From Lytechinus pictus (lineage: Eukaryota > Echinodermata > Echinoidea > Temnopleuroida > Toxopneustidae), in the NCBI RefSeq assembly GCF_037042905.1, contig NC_087257.1:10347501-10411500 (forward strand): DNA of 64,000 nucleotides, in the 5' to 3' direction. Position numbers and translations under genes: made by a program. Every line of letters starts with the position of its first letter. Position 1 is the first letter of the stretch. Positions 24,640 through 38,032 of this stretch are shown here, one piece after another. Below the pieces are notes generated by a model that saw nothing but the letters and a program-made list of their open reading frames with translations, was not told the DNA's origin and searched no databases.

Positions 24640-25774
24640 TGTGGTATAACTGTGTGGTACCCGGCTTTACCACACGAATTACCACATGAATGTAGGTTAC
24701 CACATGGTTACCACATGAACATCTGTGGTAATTTTCCATATCCTTGTGTGGTAACGTCAGCTGGTAGCTGTGGTAATTTATTGTCTATGTGGTACTTCTG
24801 TGGTAAATCAAAATTACCACATGAATGCATGTTACCTCATGATGCCATTGTGTGGTAATATAAATTCAAATATGTGGTATTTGTGTGGTATTGTTATATT
24901 TCTGTGGTAAATCAAAATTACCACAGGAATGCATGTTACCACATGATGCCATTGTGTGGTAATGTAAATTCAAATATGTGGTATTTGTGTGGTATTGTAT
25001 ACTTCTGTGGTAAATCAAAATTACCACATGAATGCATGTACCTCATGATGCCATTGTGTGGTAATGTAAATTCAAATATGTGGTATTTGTGTGGTATTGT
25101 TATACTGCTGTGGTAAATCAAAATTACCACATGAAAGCATGTCACCGCATTAGCCCATTGTGTGATAATGTAAATTCAAATATGTGGTATTTTTGTGGTG
25201 TTATATATGTTCTGCGGTAAATCAAACTTACCGCATGAATGCAATACCACATGATGCTATTGTGTGGTTATGTCAATTCAAATATGTGGTATTTGTGTGG
25301 TATTGTTATACTGCTGAGGTAAATCAAAATTACCACAGGAATGCAATTACCACATGATGCCATTGTGTGGTAATCTAAGTTCAAATATGTGGTATTTGTG
25401 TGGTATTGTATACTTAGTCTGTGGTAAATCAAAATTACCACATGAATGCATGTACCTCATGATGCCATTGTGTGGTAATGTAAATTCAAATATATGGTAT
25501 TGTTATACTGCTGTGGTAAATCAAAATTACCACATGAAAGCATGTTACTGCATTAGCCCATTGTGTGGTAATGTAAATTCAAATATGTGGTATTTTTGTG
25601 GTGTTATGCTCTGCGGTAAATCAAACTTACCGCATGAATGCAATACCACATGATGCTATTGTGTGGTAATGTCTATTCAAATATGTGGTATTTGTGTGGT
25701 ATTGTTATACTGCTGTGGTAAATCAAAATTACCACATGATTAAAGCATGTTACCACATTAGCCCATTGTGTGGT
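24640..25774. repeat. E2 left subterminal array (GTGTGGTAA units)
   Basis: Units of about 110-140 bp alternate TGTGGTAAATCAAAATTACC, ACATGAATGCATG and CATTGTGTGGTAATG, then AAATATGTGGTATTTGTGTG. Each unit is partly palindromic. Confidence 0.92.
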
Positions 25775-25789
25775 ATCCCAGAAGGAAAA

Positions 25790-26040
25790 ACCAGTTCCAC
25801 TGGACCAGTTAGACCAGTAGAATTTTAACTGGTAACTCTGGAAATTGGAACATCGGTTTACTGGTCTAACTGGTCATACTGCATGGTCCAGTTAAAATTT
25901 TACTGGTCCAGTTAAAAATTAAACTGGTCTTAAATTACTGGAATTTTGTACTGGTCTTGTTTCTGGTGGTTGTTACTGGTCTCACTGGTTTTCATACTGG
26001 TATCCAATTCAGTCTTACTGGATCAATGTATTACTTGCAT
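25790..26040. repeat. E3 left subterminal array (ACTGGT words)
   Basis: Dense CTGGTC, CCAGTTA and TTACTGG words in both orientations; mirrored at 37340-37735. Confidence 0.88.
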
Positions 26041-26289
26041 TTGGTTTGTTATATACCATGGTCAGTGAAATGTGATGGAAAAGATGGTTAGTAAATTAAT
26101 CTTTCTGCTGTTATTTTAAATGTGATATATGAAATTACACATTTTCATTGTGAATTGGTTCACACACTTATTTGGAAAGTTTTTAAACAACAATGAGTGC
26201 CATTGCAAGGATATTTCATTCTAAAACCTGATTTTTCTTTTTAAAATAGGAAATATGCAAATGAGGTAAACCACGCCCTTATAAAAATC

Positions 26290-27250
26290 GCCAATGGTAT
26301 TTGAATGGTGGCGAATGGTAGTTGAATGGTGATCTGATTGGTAAATGGTACGCGAATGGTATTTCAGTGGTGTTTCAATGGTAAGTTCTGAATGGTAAGT
26401 GGTAGTTTATGGTAGTTGAATGGTGATCTGAATGGTAAATGGTACGCGAATGGTATTTAAGTGGTGTTTCAATGGTAAGTTCTTAATGGTAATTGGTAGT
26501 TTATTTAATGGTAAATGGTATACCATATACCCAATGGTGTCTCAGTGGTATGTGTCTAATGGTATGATTGGTATGATGAATGGTATACCATACCCAATGG
26601 TGTCTCAGTGGTATACAATGGTGTCTCAGTAGTATGTGCCTCTAATGGTATGATTGGTATGATGAATGGTATACCATATACCCAATGGTGTCTCAGTGGT
26701 ATTCAATGGTGTCTCAGTAGTATGTGCCTCTAATGGTATGAGTTGTATGGTGAATGGTATACCATATACCAATGGTGTCTCAGTGGTATACAATGGTGTC
26801 TCAGTAGTATGTGCCTCTAATGGTATGATTGGTATGATGAATGGTATACCATACCCAATGGTGTCTCAGTGGTATACAATGGTGTCTCAGACTCTCAGTA
26901 GTATATGTGCCTCTAATGGTATGATTGGTATGGTGAATGGTATACCATATACCCAATGGTGTCTCAGTCGTATTCAATGGTGTCTCAGTAGTATGTGCCT
27001 CTATAATGATATGATTGGTATGGTGAATGGTATACCATATACCCAATGGTGTCTCAGTGGTGTCCAATAGTCTCAGTGGTATATTTGTAATGGTATACCA
27101 TATGCCCAATATGGTGTCTCAGTAGCATGTGCCTATATAGTGGTATAATTAATGGATAGTTGTTGGATAATTGTAACACAATTGTGGCTTAGTGGTGTGT
27201 GCCTAATGAATGCTATTTATGTTAATGGTGAATGGTATGCCCAATTGCAT
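26290..27250. repeat. E4 left subterminal array (AATGGT words)
   Basis: Units of about 80-110 bp contain ATGGTGTCTCAGTGGTATAC, TCTAATGGTATGATTGGTAT and GAATGGTATACCATA, following a simpler start (AATGGTAGTTGAATGGTG). Confidence 0.92.
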
Positions 27251-27931
27251 TACCCAATAACATAATTCCGAAGATTTAAAGAAAAAAAATCAAAGATTAA
27301 AAATTAGAATTATTAAAATTTTTGAGTTGTGACTTTTATGCGAGCAGCTTCCCCAAATCAGGCCCATTCGCTCATGATGGCAAACATGGTCTGTTGCATT
27401 CTTTTAAATTGTCTTTGTCTTTATTCAGTAAAAGGACTATATGTGTTTAAATATCATTGAACCAGTGCTTAAAATACAATACTATTAATTTGTTATATTT
27501 TACAATTGTACATATTACCTTCTAAATTTATATCTGATGCATTGAGTGCAAAAATAAAAGGAGTCAATGAAATCTTATTTGATAAAAAGGATTTTATTGT
27601 ACCTTAATATCAACGGACAAATTATTTCACAGCCGCTCCCGAAAGGGAAGAATATAATCATCATTTACCATAAAAATCTTGAAATTAAAACATGCAAGTT
27701 TTAAAGAGCATGAACAAGATGTGTATCGTACTAAATAGAAAATTGTACATTTCACCATCCTTTCTTTTCTCTTTTTGTTTCTTGGTATAATTTGAACGGC
27801 ACACCTTCTCTCCTATCTATACGGTATACAGTATTTTTATGTAACGCCCCCCCCCCCCTTCTTGAAAGTTTTGTTCTATTTTCAAATTAATTTTCTTATT
27901 TAATTATGGTCACTTTTTATAAAGAGAGCTA

Positions 27932-28148
27932 TGGGGTGTTGCAAGGAAATATTTGCAGTCAATCCCAAAATTCGGTTGCAAATTTACAAGTGATAGACTA
28001 ATTTCATCTAAAGTAAACCAATTTATAGATTTATTGATGGAAGAAACAATAAATCAGTTGCAAGTTTGCAATGAAAAGTAAGACATTCAATTGATTTTGG
28101 AGTTTGAAATTGACTTGCGTTCAATTGCAAGTTTCTTGCAATGTCCCA
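27932..28148. mobile_element. MITE related to 10835-11053
   Basis: Left TGGGGTGTTGCAAGGAAATA, right TTGCAAGTTTCTTGCAATGT then CCCA, and similar internal AATTGCAAG/CTTGC words. Confidence 0.65.
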
Positions 28149-29169
28149 TAGGTCATTATTTTGCTTAAAATGAATTCACTGTTGGTTGTCTTCCTCCCCC
28201 AACCCCTATTGAAATTCCCATCGGCAAACCCTGATTTTGGTCTGCAACGACCAAAGCTCCCTCCCGGCCAATTTATATATCGCTACTACTGCTTTTGATC
28301 ATAACCGGTTCCTCTTTTTTTTTCTTTACAAATTGTGTTTTAATTATTTTTTCTCACTCATGGATGGTGTTTATAAAGAGGAGAGCTATTCTAGGCCGAT
28401 CATTACTTGCTTAATTGAAATGATTTGTCTGTTATTGTCTTGCCCCCCCCCCCCAGTATCAAAATTCCCTGCCGCCAGGCTAGTACAATATGTAACAGAA
28501 AAAAATCTAATGAACGAAATTCTCAATTGCAATCAAAACAAAAGCGAAATTAAACAAAGAGAGAAAAGGAAAAAAGAAATAAGTAAAAAAAATATATATC
28601 GAAAAAACAGAAAAATATATTTTAAAAAAGAAAAGAAAAAGAATAAGACAAAGAAAAGAAGAAAGACTGAACAGAAAAAAAGAAGGAAAAAGAAAAAAAG
28701 ACAATGGAAAGAAAAAAAAGAAAGACATGGAATTATAGAACAGAAAAAAATTGAGCAAAATTATTTTTTTCATAGATCCTTTCAAAGGATAAGCAGTGGC
28801 AAAAATTGACTGCATGGTTAATTGCCAACCCAGAACCAATCAAGAAAAAGACACCCCTGATTTGGTCTTACATGCAATTCACTCCTCCCCCATATCGGGA
28901 TGTATCTTGGCTAAGAAGCCCCCTCCCCCTGATTTGGTCTTGATTTAGCCCCCCCCCCCCCCCCAATATCGGGATGTGTTGGCTGCGCTGCTAGCTATCT
29001 CGCTCTATGTATGTAACTCTGATGTAAGTGTTGTTCTCGCACGCGCGCGCGCACGTACGCATGTAACCGCCAATTGCAATATTTGAAAAAAGAACCCGAT
29101 CAACCACTGTTTTGCTGTTCAGAAGTCCGTCTATAATTCATCATAAACTAAAGGAACACAGGTCAGATT

Positions 29170-29210
29170 CGGACAACGACTTCAAATTAATTCGCAGAAT
29201 ACGCTAAACA
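29170..29210 (+). pseudogene. Decayed first exon of the E2/E4 transposon gene
   Basis: GGACAACGACTTC and GCTAAACA then GTAATTAG align with E2's exon at 38033-38072 and its donor. Here the ATG is lost (TCG) and the exon is 2 nt longer, shifting frame. Upstream sequence (CGCGCAC...ACCGCCAA...TTTGAAAA) is also related. Confidence 0.6.
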
Positions 29211-31504
29211 GTAATTAGATAACAATTTTCTTTGATATTGTTTTCGTAGTTAGTGGCTCGGCCTGATTTTCTAGAATGTTACTGTTAGTGTTACTATTAG
29301 ATGTCGTTGTACTGCCACGGGGTTTCACTGCCACCGTACCGCCACTGCCCCGTTGGCGCGGGCCGGCCGGGACACGCCTGTCTCTGGCGAAATGGATTAT
29401 GGGGTGCGTTAATATGCTTTGACTTTGTATAGGCTGAGGTGAGCTGAGCCGAGCATTATTGTCACTGAGTAGTAATTCGCTCGTATGGCCTGATATCTAT
29501 TTTCAATGTTTTACAAAACCATCTCTGAATACCGGCGGTATGAATTTATGAATGAATGACTTGTTAAATTAATGCTGTACAGTGCAGTACTGTCATGACA
29601 TTGACTGTCAAAGTGTCAATTAGGCCATTGGTTACTGCACAACATTGACATTGTTTCACTGAAATGGAAACCTTGCCGAAAAATATTGCTCTGGAATGAG
29701 GCCTATAATTTGTTGTTGTTGGTAGATAATGTTGGTAAATTAAGATGACATGGACATGGTAGGCCTAGTATTAAGGTGAAACATGGTAAGGTGTCCTAAA
29801 TTTTAAAACATAAAATAAAGCATTAAAGGCTACGCAGGCCCTAAAAAGCTACGCACCACTTATTGTGCATGCAATTTCAATGGTAAAATGTGCACTTTGT
29901 GTGCGGAACTGTGACTGGAGAGAGTGACAAACGATTCCTATTCAATTTTTCTAGAGAGACTGCAATAATTATTCAGAGAAAACCTACAACTGTTTGGAAT
30001 TAACATATTTTAGAAATTGAGGCAGAGAAATATTCCATGATAAATCAAGAAGTGTTCTGAAAACATGGCGGGATTTTGGTATTAGTGAGTTATGTGATAT
30101 TTTCTTCTTGGTTAGGCCTAAGGTTTTTTAGAATATTTATTACATATGAATACGATATAATTTGTTCAAATATAAAAATTGGCATAGTTTTTGACGTTTG
30201 TAAACAAAATTCGTAGTTTACATAGTATATGTAAATGTATCCCCCCAAAAAGGGCCTATACTAATCTGAACTCAGCCATGCCAGCTGACTAAAATCACAA
30301 TTTCTGAATTTTTTCCTTGGGATTTTTCCGTGGGATTGGGCGCTAATTTCGCACCAACCAACTTCGAGCAAAATTCACCACCAAATGTTGTTCTCAAATG
30401 TCATATCAAGTCTGAATTGCATTTGAATGTCCATATGCCCACCGCTTTTCCGTATATCGGGAACAGCTGTATATCGGCTTCGATCTCTACGTCATTGTTT
30501 GAATCCTCATGCGTTGCTTTGCCGTAATTTTGATATGGACTGAAGTTCGTAACCAAATCATGCAAACTGCCGCAGGCAAATCTTTTGGTCGCTAACTTCA
30601 GTCCTTATAAATAATGGCAAAGCCAAGCAAAGTGATGTCTGACTGAGAATTTGAACGATAACGTAATGTTTAATGTTGGGGCCCGCAAAGATAACCTGGC
30701 TTGAGCCCGTACCGGAAGGTTTAGCAAAAAAAATTCTGGGTCCTGGATCGGCCCGGAACTCGGAGCCTCCGCTCAACAATGCTGCTGCAGCCCTAAGAAA
30801 AACCTGGCCCCGCTAATCCCTACTGCACTTTCGTACCCTGCGATGTTAGCAAACTAATTTAACCTAAATATTTGTCCGAATCAATTCACTGAGCATCAGG
30901 AACATCTTTATTCCGGCTTCCACCATGATTTCATCATTAGAGTTATCAGATTTAGGGTCTCACTCCACCGTATATTTATTTGGATATTTGCTGAAGTTAG
31001 CGATTACAACGCGCAAACACGAAGTCAACAGTGTTGCTGCCCTCTGCGTTCGTTTGGCAAAATTTGACCAAGAATTTTAACTAAGAAGTCGAGATCAAAG
31101 CTAAAATAATGCTGTTTCCACTGCTCAAAGTGGCTGAAATTCATGTAAAGGATGAATTAAGTTAGATTATTCGAGAAAATAGATGAGCTTGGTTCATGAA
31201 TAGTGGTAAATGGTCACATTATCTTGGTATTTATTTGGTATTTTTGGGAGACATAACAGCTTCTGATCTTCGCTGTTTTGGCTCTCAACCCGGACCGGCT
31301 TGGCCTGGGGAAAATCCCCCCAACTCACTGGTCTCTGAATTCCACCCCGGCATGGCTCCCACCATTACGATAATATCGGGAATGGAGCCAAAATACCGCC
31401 GTTCCCGATCGTGATGTTTGGAAAAATGGTGGGCATACTGTGTATTGACCTGTGTATTGACCAACAAAATACGCCATAATAAAGACAACGCTGGATCCGT
31501 GCGC

Positions 31505-31735
31505 TTACAATTATGTCACAATGGTAAAGTAAATGAAATGCGCACCAATTGCCGATGCAGAATCGGCTTTCTGTTTACACGTAGTAAAAAAGCCGATTCT
31601 GCATCGGCTCGCGGTTCTGAACCTACTACTTTGGTGGTGCAAATTGCTGATTCTGAACCGCGAGCCGATGCAAGTTAATCGTGTTTTACACGCTATGAAA
31701 AAGCCGATTAAGTGTAAACACGGTATATATTTCCG
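31505..31735. mobile_element. Possible small element with nested hairpins
   Basis: GCCGATGCAGAATCGGCTTT and its inverted copy AGCCGATTCTGCATCGGC, then TCGCGGTTCTGAACC and its inverse, form stem-loops. TTTACACG recurs at both sides. Outer borders are unclear. Confidence 0.4.
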
Positions 31736-31814
31736 TTAGAAATATTTGCTGTAACTTTCAAAAGGAGGGACACACTTGTGTAAAGACGCCATATATATTC
31801 ACATTAAACACATA

Positions 31815-32238
31815 GGCCCGAATTCACAAAGGTGGTTTTGAAAACCCACGGTTTAGTCCATGGTGTATGCAGATTTCCTGTATAAATTACGCTTAATTTA
31901 GCGCGTGTCTGGCGCGTGTATAAAAAATGTCCAATTCTGATGCGCGCTTTTGTCGCAGTGCGCCAAATTGACGCCTGTTACCATGGTTAGATATGCTATT
32001 TTATTCATGAGTCCACTGTTTAAAGAGTGGACTCATTAATTCAAAACAGTGGACTCGTGATTAAAATAGCGTGGATAATCACGGCAACAGGCGTCAATTT
32101 GGCGCACTGTGACAAAAGCGCGCATCAACATTTGACATATTTTGATATACGCTGTAAATAAGCTTAATTTATACAGGAAATCTCCATAAAACATAGACTC
32201 AACCGGGGTTTTCAAAACCACCTTTTTGAATTCGGGCC
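31815..32238. mobile_element. MITE with GGCCCGAATTCA ends
   Basis: Left GGCCCGAATTCACAAAGGTG, right CACCTTTTTGAATTCGGGCC, with long internal arms (CGCCAAATTGACGCCTGTTA and its inverse) meeting at the GTGGACTCATTAA centre. Confidence 0.82.
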
Positions 32239-32739
32239 ATTGACTATTGTTCTCAAGGGGGGGGGGGCACAGGTCAATTGTGCCCATCTGGATCCGTTAC
32301 TGTGATTGTCAATACCAAGAAAAGAAAATCATATTGAATGTTATCAATTAATTGATTAGGCCTACCTTTTGAAAACTGCTGCTCTGGAAATATGACTTCA
32401 GATCATTCTTTTTCTATTAGATAATTTTCTCTTGCATATCTACATGATTGCTGATCAAAACACGTTACGCAGCAGAGTAACTGTGTTATATTGATCTATA
32501 TATTTCCAGCATGCACACACAGAAAATCTTTGGTGGGGGAATTTTATTTCTGTGACATCAATTTCAAACATATTTTCAAGTGAATTTGCTGCATATGTTG
32601 AAATAAAAATTATCATGATGCTGTATATGAGTGAATCATTGCATTTTGGAGCTTAAAGAAAGTTTTACTATATTAGTATCATGTTTTTATCTGCACATGC
32701 ATATTTTCCAACACTCAAATTAATTTTATTTCATTTAAG

Positions 32740-32850
32740 ATTGGACGACGGATACACTGGATGATAATGTAGATGGTCCAGGATTATCTGGGAAGGAAAC
32801 TACAGAACACAGAAAACCGTTTACAAGAAAACAACTGGAGTTTGTGAAAG
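32740..32850 (+). CDS. Internal coding exon of the E4 transposon gene, product unknown
   Basis: 111 nt between CATTTAAG and GTAATT, entry phase 1. Encodes W-TTDTLDDNVDGPGLSGKE then TTEHRKPFTRKQLEFVK. E2's first exon ends with one extra base (AAC A), and the join AAC-AAT-TGG is in frame, so the two exons fit one gene. The product is probably an N-terminal segment of a transposon protein; no domain recognised, and no later exon is visible before E4's right array. Confidence 0.5.
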
Positions 32851-33384
32851 GTAATTGTGTAAGAATTCACTTCAGTGGAAAAAATTGCAAAGCTTCATTA
32901 AATAAAACAGATTGTACTCCTGCAGTGTCATAGCTGAAAAAAAAATTGTGAGGAATGGTAAAAATACTGAAAAAGACCAAATGTCATCCCCATTTATAGG
33001 ATTACACGTCCTTTCTAACACCCCCCCCCCCTGGAAAAAAATCAATATGCTGGCGGGGGGGGGGGGGAGTGGACACTTTGGCCCCAGGTATGCATGTGGT
33101 ATGGTATTTGTCATCATTTGGGCAACCTCCCATTAATATAATGCGTTATTTTCTGCTAATCTATGGTTAAACATGAATTTCTTTATCATATTGTACAAAA
33201 TGTTTTGTTGATATTTGTTAATTGGTACTATTCAATTGAAGGGTAGTGTATTATGCAAATTTCTCGATATTTTAGAAAAATATATCAATTTCTCAAGAAA
33301 GCTTGCACGCACGACAAGCATTGATGTTTTGAACCCGTAGCTGACATACTGTCCTTTGCATTGTTTTCATCCCATATTCCTCAT

Positions 33385-33550
33385 TACAGCTGCAAGAAAT
33401 TAATCTTGCCGGGTACGCATTCACTTCACCTTGGTCGAGTGCAGCACAGTGGATGAATGTGTTGCTGAAGGAAAACACCATTGCTAGGATTCAAACCCAC
33501 GACACTCTGTTGAAAGGTGAGAGTCAGAACCACTAGACCACGACGCACCC
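33385..33550 (-). mobile_element. tRNA-derived SINE
   Basis: Read on the minus strand, box A-like TGGTCTAGTGG (33541-33531) and box B-like GGTTTGAATCC (33497-33487) form a pol III promoter. A non-tRNA body follows with TGTTTTCCTTCAGCAACACA and CCACTGTGCTGCACTCGACC. The truncated copy at 7545-7722 shows it is a family. Confidence 0.75.
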
Positions 33551-34596
33551 ACAGTTAACAAGCTGATGTCATACTCCCACTTGTTCTTTTGTATTTTATA
33601 ACAAGAAGTCATGTTTATTCACATTTTGACTTCCAAGAACTAAAAAGTGGAGTGAAGATTTATTTAATGTAAACACATGCATTGCTTGAAATCATTTTAT
33701 GCTACGTGGGACATATCATACACACGCGTACGAAAATATGAAATTATTATGATTTCATTTTATAACATAAGCCTAACACATATTCCTGACGATCATGTGC
33801 ACATTCCAGTAATTTTTCCCAAAATGTTGCTAAACCTTCGAATCAAAGACTTTGTTATCAGATTTTAACGAAATTGTCAACATTATGCTTTTCTGATTAA
33901 TTCTCTTCCTACCTAAATCTTCCCTTTCCTCATGCTTTCTTTCTTTGGACCCTTCATTCTCCTTATAACTATGTTATATGTAAAATGTAACCGGTCGTCC
34001 AACCCATTTGATTGAAGGGCTAGGTACTCTAGACTGAAAGTTATGTGATTTAAATTCAAAGAGTACATCAGACAAAAAAAAAACACTGAAAATTTCATCA
34101 AAATTGAATGAGGATTAACGAAATTATGACGAATTAAAGTTGTTATTTTTTTATAAAACTGTTCTCTGCAAGTCCTCATGAATATACAAGATCCCAATTT
34201 ATATATTTTTTTTGTATTATATGAATTCAAATTTTGTCCAAGCTAGGTTGTAAAAAATTACGATTGACTACTGATATACTGTGTAAGACAAAAATTATAT
34301 TATTTCTCACACATAGTTGAGTTATTCATCTGATTCAACACAACAAAAATATACAAAAAATAAATAAGTGGGAATCTTGTATATTTGAACTATGGGAAAT
34401 AGTTAAAAAATAGATGTGCTACTAAGAATTATTTTCTGTATGATTTGCAAAATATTAAAAAAAGATGTCGCTATTTTTTTTTTTTTTTCTATTTTCATGA
34501 TATATTCTTTATTATTCTATTATTCTATATATTCTATTTTTGATATAGATATTATTTATTCTTTTATGTATCTTTAATGTATTTATGATAAACTTT

Positions 34597-35167
34597 TGGC
34601 ATGTTTCTACAGAAAATCATTAAAAACGATTTATCTTTTCCGGACTCGAAAAACCTTATCGCCCTTAAACCAACCTGCTTCTACAAACCGAATAATCTGA
34701 TTAACTCGCTTTTCGCGTTGCAAATACGGCGGAAATCGGAAAATTCAACCTATAACCTCACGTTGCATTGTACATATGTCCAAAATTGCATCTTCTTAGG
34801 AAAATTTTCAAAATTTGTGGTAGATCTCACTCAATGTAGCAGGTATACGTGTTGCACGATCAGCTGGTGAGATCGAAAAGGCCAGAATGTGCAAATTTAT
34901 GTACTGCGAAATTGCACTTTTGGGATTAAGCACTTTCGCCAGACACGATACGCTATTTTGCCGTGTGTTTTTACAGAAAAGTTAAACGGATTAACATGGC
35001 AATAACCACCTCTCAGAGATGGTTATGAGAAACCATATTTTGCTTGAAGCAGTTTATCAATAAACCGCATCGCGTCTGTTTCTACAAAATTCTAAAGGAA
35101 AGTTTTCCAGGATTCTGGATACTTATGCGGGTAATACCTTTAAACGATTCTATGTAGAAACACGCCA
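34597..35167. mobile_element. MITE with TGGCRTGTTTCTACA ends
   Basis: Left TGGCATGTTTCTACAGAAAA; the right end reversed is TGGCGTGTTTCTACATAGAA. Both are flanked by TTT. Interior has ACCAACCTGCTTCTACA-like words but no ORF of note. Confidence 0.6.
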
Positions 35168-36009
35168 TTTGATATATCTTTTAGGTGAAAAGAAAATAGA
35201 GAAATATTAGGAGGTTCTATTTTTATGGGGGTACTATTTGCCCCCCTTTTGGGGATATTTATTTCCTCTAAGTTTGGTACTCTTTACCTTTAATCATTTG
35301 GCCATGTGAAGGCTATCACACATTTTGAGTTTAATCTTCGAAATTTGGTGTTCATCAGTTTGTTGTCCAAACTCTGTCTTACATTTAGATTTGTTTATAG
35401 GAAGATTAACATAATATCTATGTGGAGTGCAATCATTGACCTATTGTAGAGTCGTGCAGTCACATGTATTCATAATGCTGGTGCTTTTATGCCGTACTTG
35501 TCAATACTGGGTTCCACTCTTTTGTACTTGAACTTATTAGTAAAAAAAATATTTTTATTAATGTCATTGAAGTAGCTGTGTGAAAGCAATTACACACAAC
35601 AGATTTAAAATCAAGGTTATTGTATTACAAGTATCAGGTTTGTTTGCAGAACAGTGGTTTTGCCAAGTACTCAATCCACGTAAAAAGCCATCAGAGAGAA
35701 CATGTTTATTCTTGGAAATGTTATTCATTTGTTGTGTTTTTCAATTAAACTCTGTCTTGATACATGTTTATTTTAGATACCAAGATTGACAGAGTATAGA
35801 TGTCAACGAGGAGCAAAGTCATATATATTCATAACTTATGTGCTTTAATTATAAAGTCTATACTTGTGAATGCTGTGTTCCATTTATGCTGTACTTAAAC
35901 TTCTTATAGTAAAAACATTTTACGTTCTTGAAATAACTGTTTTCATCATTTTTTTCTTGTGCATACTTAATCCATTATCAAACCTACCATTAACCCGAGC
36001 TATATATGC

Positions 36010-36950
36010 TGTTCACCATTGGTCTACCATTCACTGTACTTTATTGGCCTACTATACATTGTACACCTTTGGTCTACTGTCTATCATTCAGTGTAAACCA
36101 TTGGTCTACCATTCACAGTACACTTGTGGTCTATAATGTATGGCCAATGGTGTAAATTGAATGGTTGACCAATGGTATAGAGTGTATGGTATGACAATGG
36201 TGTACAGTGAACGGTAGGCCAATGGTGTACGGTAAATGGTAGGTCAATGGTGTATGGTAAGCCAATGGTGTACGGTGATTGGTAGGTCAATGGTGTATGG
36301 TGAATGGTAGGGCAATGGTGAACGGTGTATGGTGAATGGTAGGTGAATGGTGTACGGTGAATGGTACGCGAATGGTGTACGGTGAATGGTAGGTGTACGG
36401 TGTATGGTGAATGGTAGGCGAATGGTTTATGGTGAATGGTACGCGAATGGTGTACGGTGAATGGTACGCGAATGGTGTACGGTGAATGGTAGGCGAATGG
36501 TGTATGGTGAATGGTACGTAAATGGTGTACGGTGAATGGTGTACGGTGAATGGTAGGTCAACGGTGTATGGTGAATGGTAGGCGAATAGTGAATGGTGTA
36601 AGGTGAATGGTAGACCAATGGTGTCCAGTGAACGGTGGCTGAATGGTAAATGGTAGGCCAGTGAATGGTGGCTGAATGGTGGTCAATGGTAAACCTGTCT
36701 ATAGTGGCCATGGTAGATCAATGGTGAATGGTGTTTGATCAATGGTATATGAATGGTAAATGGTGCTCATGAATATGGTAATAGTAACGTCCCAATTATT
36801 TAAATTAGTTTGAATGGTATACCATTGGGGCTTGAATGGTATACCATTGGTGTATGATGGGTGCTGTGCGAATGGTATTCCAATGGTATATCAATGGTGT
36901 TTCAATGGTGTATGGTGTATGGTATTTCAATGGTATACCATTCAATTTTT
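36010..36950. repeat. E4 right subterminal array (AATGGT words)
   Basis: Starts in the reverse sense (CATTGGTCTACCATTCAC) and switches near 36130 to many GGTGTACGGTGAATGGTAGG units of about 25-60 bp. Confidence 0.92.
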
Positions 36951-37125
36951 TTTATAAGGGCGTGATCAGCATCATCAGAATTACTGGTATTACTGGTCTT
37001 GACCAATTCAATTTCAAACAATGAATTACTTTAGACCAGTTGACTATATCAGAGGAATATATCTTGCTTTGATCTTAATCATAATTAAAGGAAATAATTA
37101 TTTTAATGTTAATACTTGATATATT

Positions 37126-37270
37126 ATGATAATATTAATAATTATTATTACAATATCGATAACAATGATAACAGTAATAAGAATGATGACAACAAAGATC
37201 ATAATAATCATAATAATAATCATTATGATAATTATAAGGAGAATGATGATAACAATGATAACGATAATAA
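37126..37270. repeat. AT-rich ATAATAATC/GATAACAATGAT simple repeats in E3
   Basis: Low-complexity trinucleotide-like tract in the E3 centre. Overlapping open frames are by-products. Confidence 0.8.
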
Positions 37271-37339
37271 CCTTCTCTGAATTGCAAGATTCATTTTCCA
37301 TAATTCGTCAAATCTGACTTGAAATAAAGTCATTATTTA

Positions 37340-37735
37340 TTGGACCAGTAACACCACTTTGATGAAAAACAATTTAACTGGAATTACTACTTTGCTTCAA
37401 CTGGAATGCAATTGTTTGAACTGGTCTCCAGTTGATTTTTGCTGGTCCAGTTAAAAATTAACTGGTCCAGTAAACACATATACTGGAAACCAGTAAAAAT
37501 CTACTGGAAACCATTTATTGGACGGTTTGGACCAGAAACACCAGTTTGATGAAAAACAATTTAACTGGTATTACTAATTGCTTCAACTGGAATGCAATTG
37601 TTGGAACTGGTCTCCAGTGGATTTTTACTGGTCCAGTTAAAAATCAACTGGCCCAGTAAAAATATACTGGAAACCAGTAAAATTCTACTGGAAACCAGTA
37701 AAAATTCTTACTGGTCTTACTGGTTTTTCCTTCTG
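37340..37735. repeat. E3 right subterminal array
   Basis: Two near-copies of CAACTGGAATGCAATTGTT and ACTGGTCCAGTTAAAAAT blocks about 195 bp apart, mirroring 25790-26040. Confidence 0.88.
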
Positions 37736-38032
37736 GGATGTCAATTAAAATATGTGGTATTTGTGTGTTATTGCCCTTCTGTTGAAAATCAGAAATACCA
37801 CACAAAAAAGTTATCACACCCATAACTAAGACCCCCCTCAGCTCACCCCCTATCAAAATTAAAAATTGATTCGCCGGGGGGGGGGGGCGGTGACAGGCTT
37901 GCGCATGCGCACTTACCGCCAACATTTGAAAAGAATTCCGTTGCGTTGCAGTTTATTGAGCTCCATCGAGAAGTGTGCATGTGACGAAGAAGGCCGTTAA
38001 TAATTCAACTACTTAAAGAATACGGGTTAGAT

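Larger units (their letters stand above)
27251..36009. other. E4 core, mostly non-coding with nested MITEs
   Basis: Contains a fragment of the 8649-type MITE (about 27290-27690), a MITE at 27932-28148, A-rich low-complexity DNA (28500-28760), C runs (27847, 28443, 28950), a decayed exon, a SINE and two larger MITEs (31815-32238, 34597-35167), besides the exon at 32740-32850. Confidence 0.6.
26276..36960 (+). mobile_element. E4: innermost transposon with CCCTTATAAAAA termini
   Basis: Left CCCTTATAAAAATCGCCAAT; the right end reversed is CCCTTATAAAAAAAATTGAA. The 2-bp TSD is CG (26274-26275, 36961-36962). AATGGT-word arrays lie at 26290-27250 and 36010-36950. The terminal word CCCTTAYAAAAAT is shared with E2. 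It contains a decayed copy of E2's first exon (about 29170-29210) and a second coding exon (32740-32850). The catalytic portion appears absent. Confidence 0.86.
25777..37737. mobile_element. E3: small transposon with CCCAGAAGGAAAAACCAG termini, inserted in E2's array
   Basis: Left CCCAGAAGGAAAAACCAGT, right ACTGGTTTTTCCTTCTGGG, a perfect 19-bp inverted pair. The 2-bp TSD is AT (25775-25776, 37738-37739): the E2 repeat GTGTGGT...ATGTCAATT continues across it. Removing E4 leaves about 1.3 kb, mostly ACTGGT-word arrays plus an AT-rich centre, so it is non-autonomous. Confidence 0.88.

Noticed and set aside
24640-25774. CRISPR-like regularly spaced palindromic repeats
   Set aside because: Eukaryotic context, no unique spacers; the units are a transposon subterminal array.
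26666-27109. 100-134 aa frames with MVSQWY-type repeats
   Set aside because: Translations of the E4 left array.
28237-28809. 190-aa open frame rich in Lys/Arg/Glu
   Set aside because: Its second half is an A/G-rich low-complexity tract; no domain or splice context.
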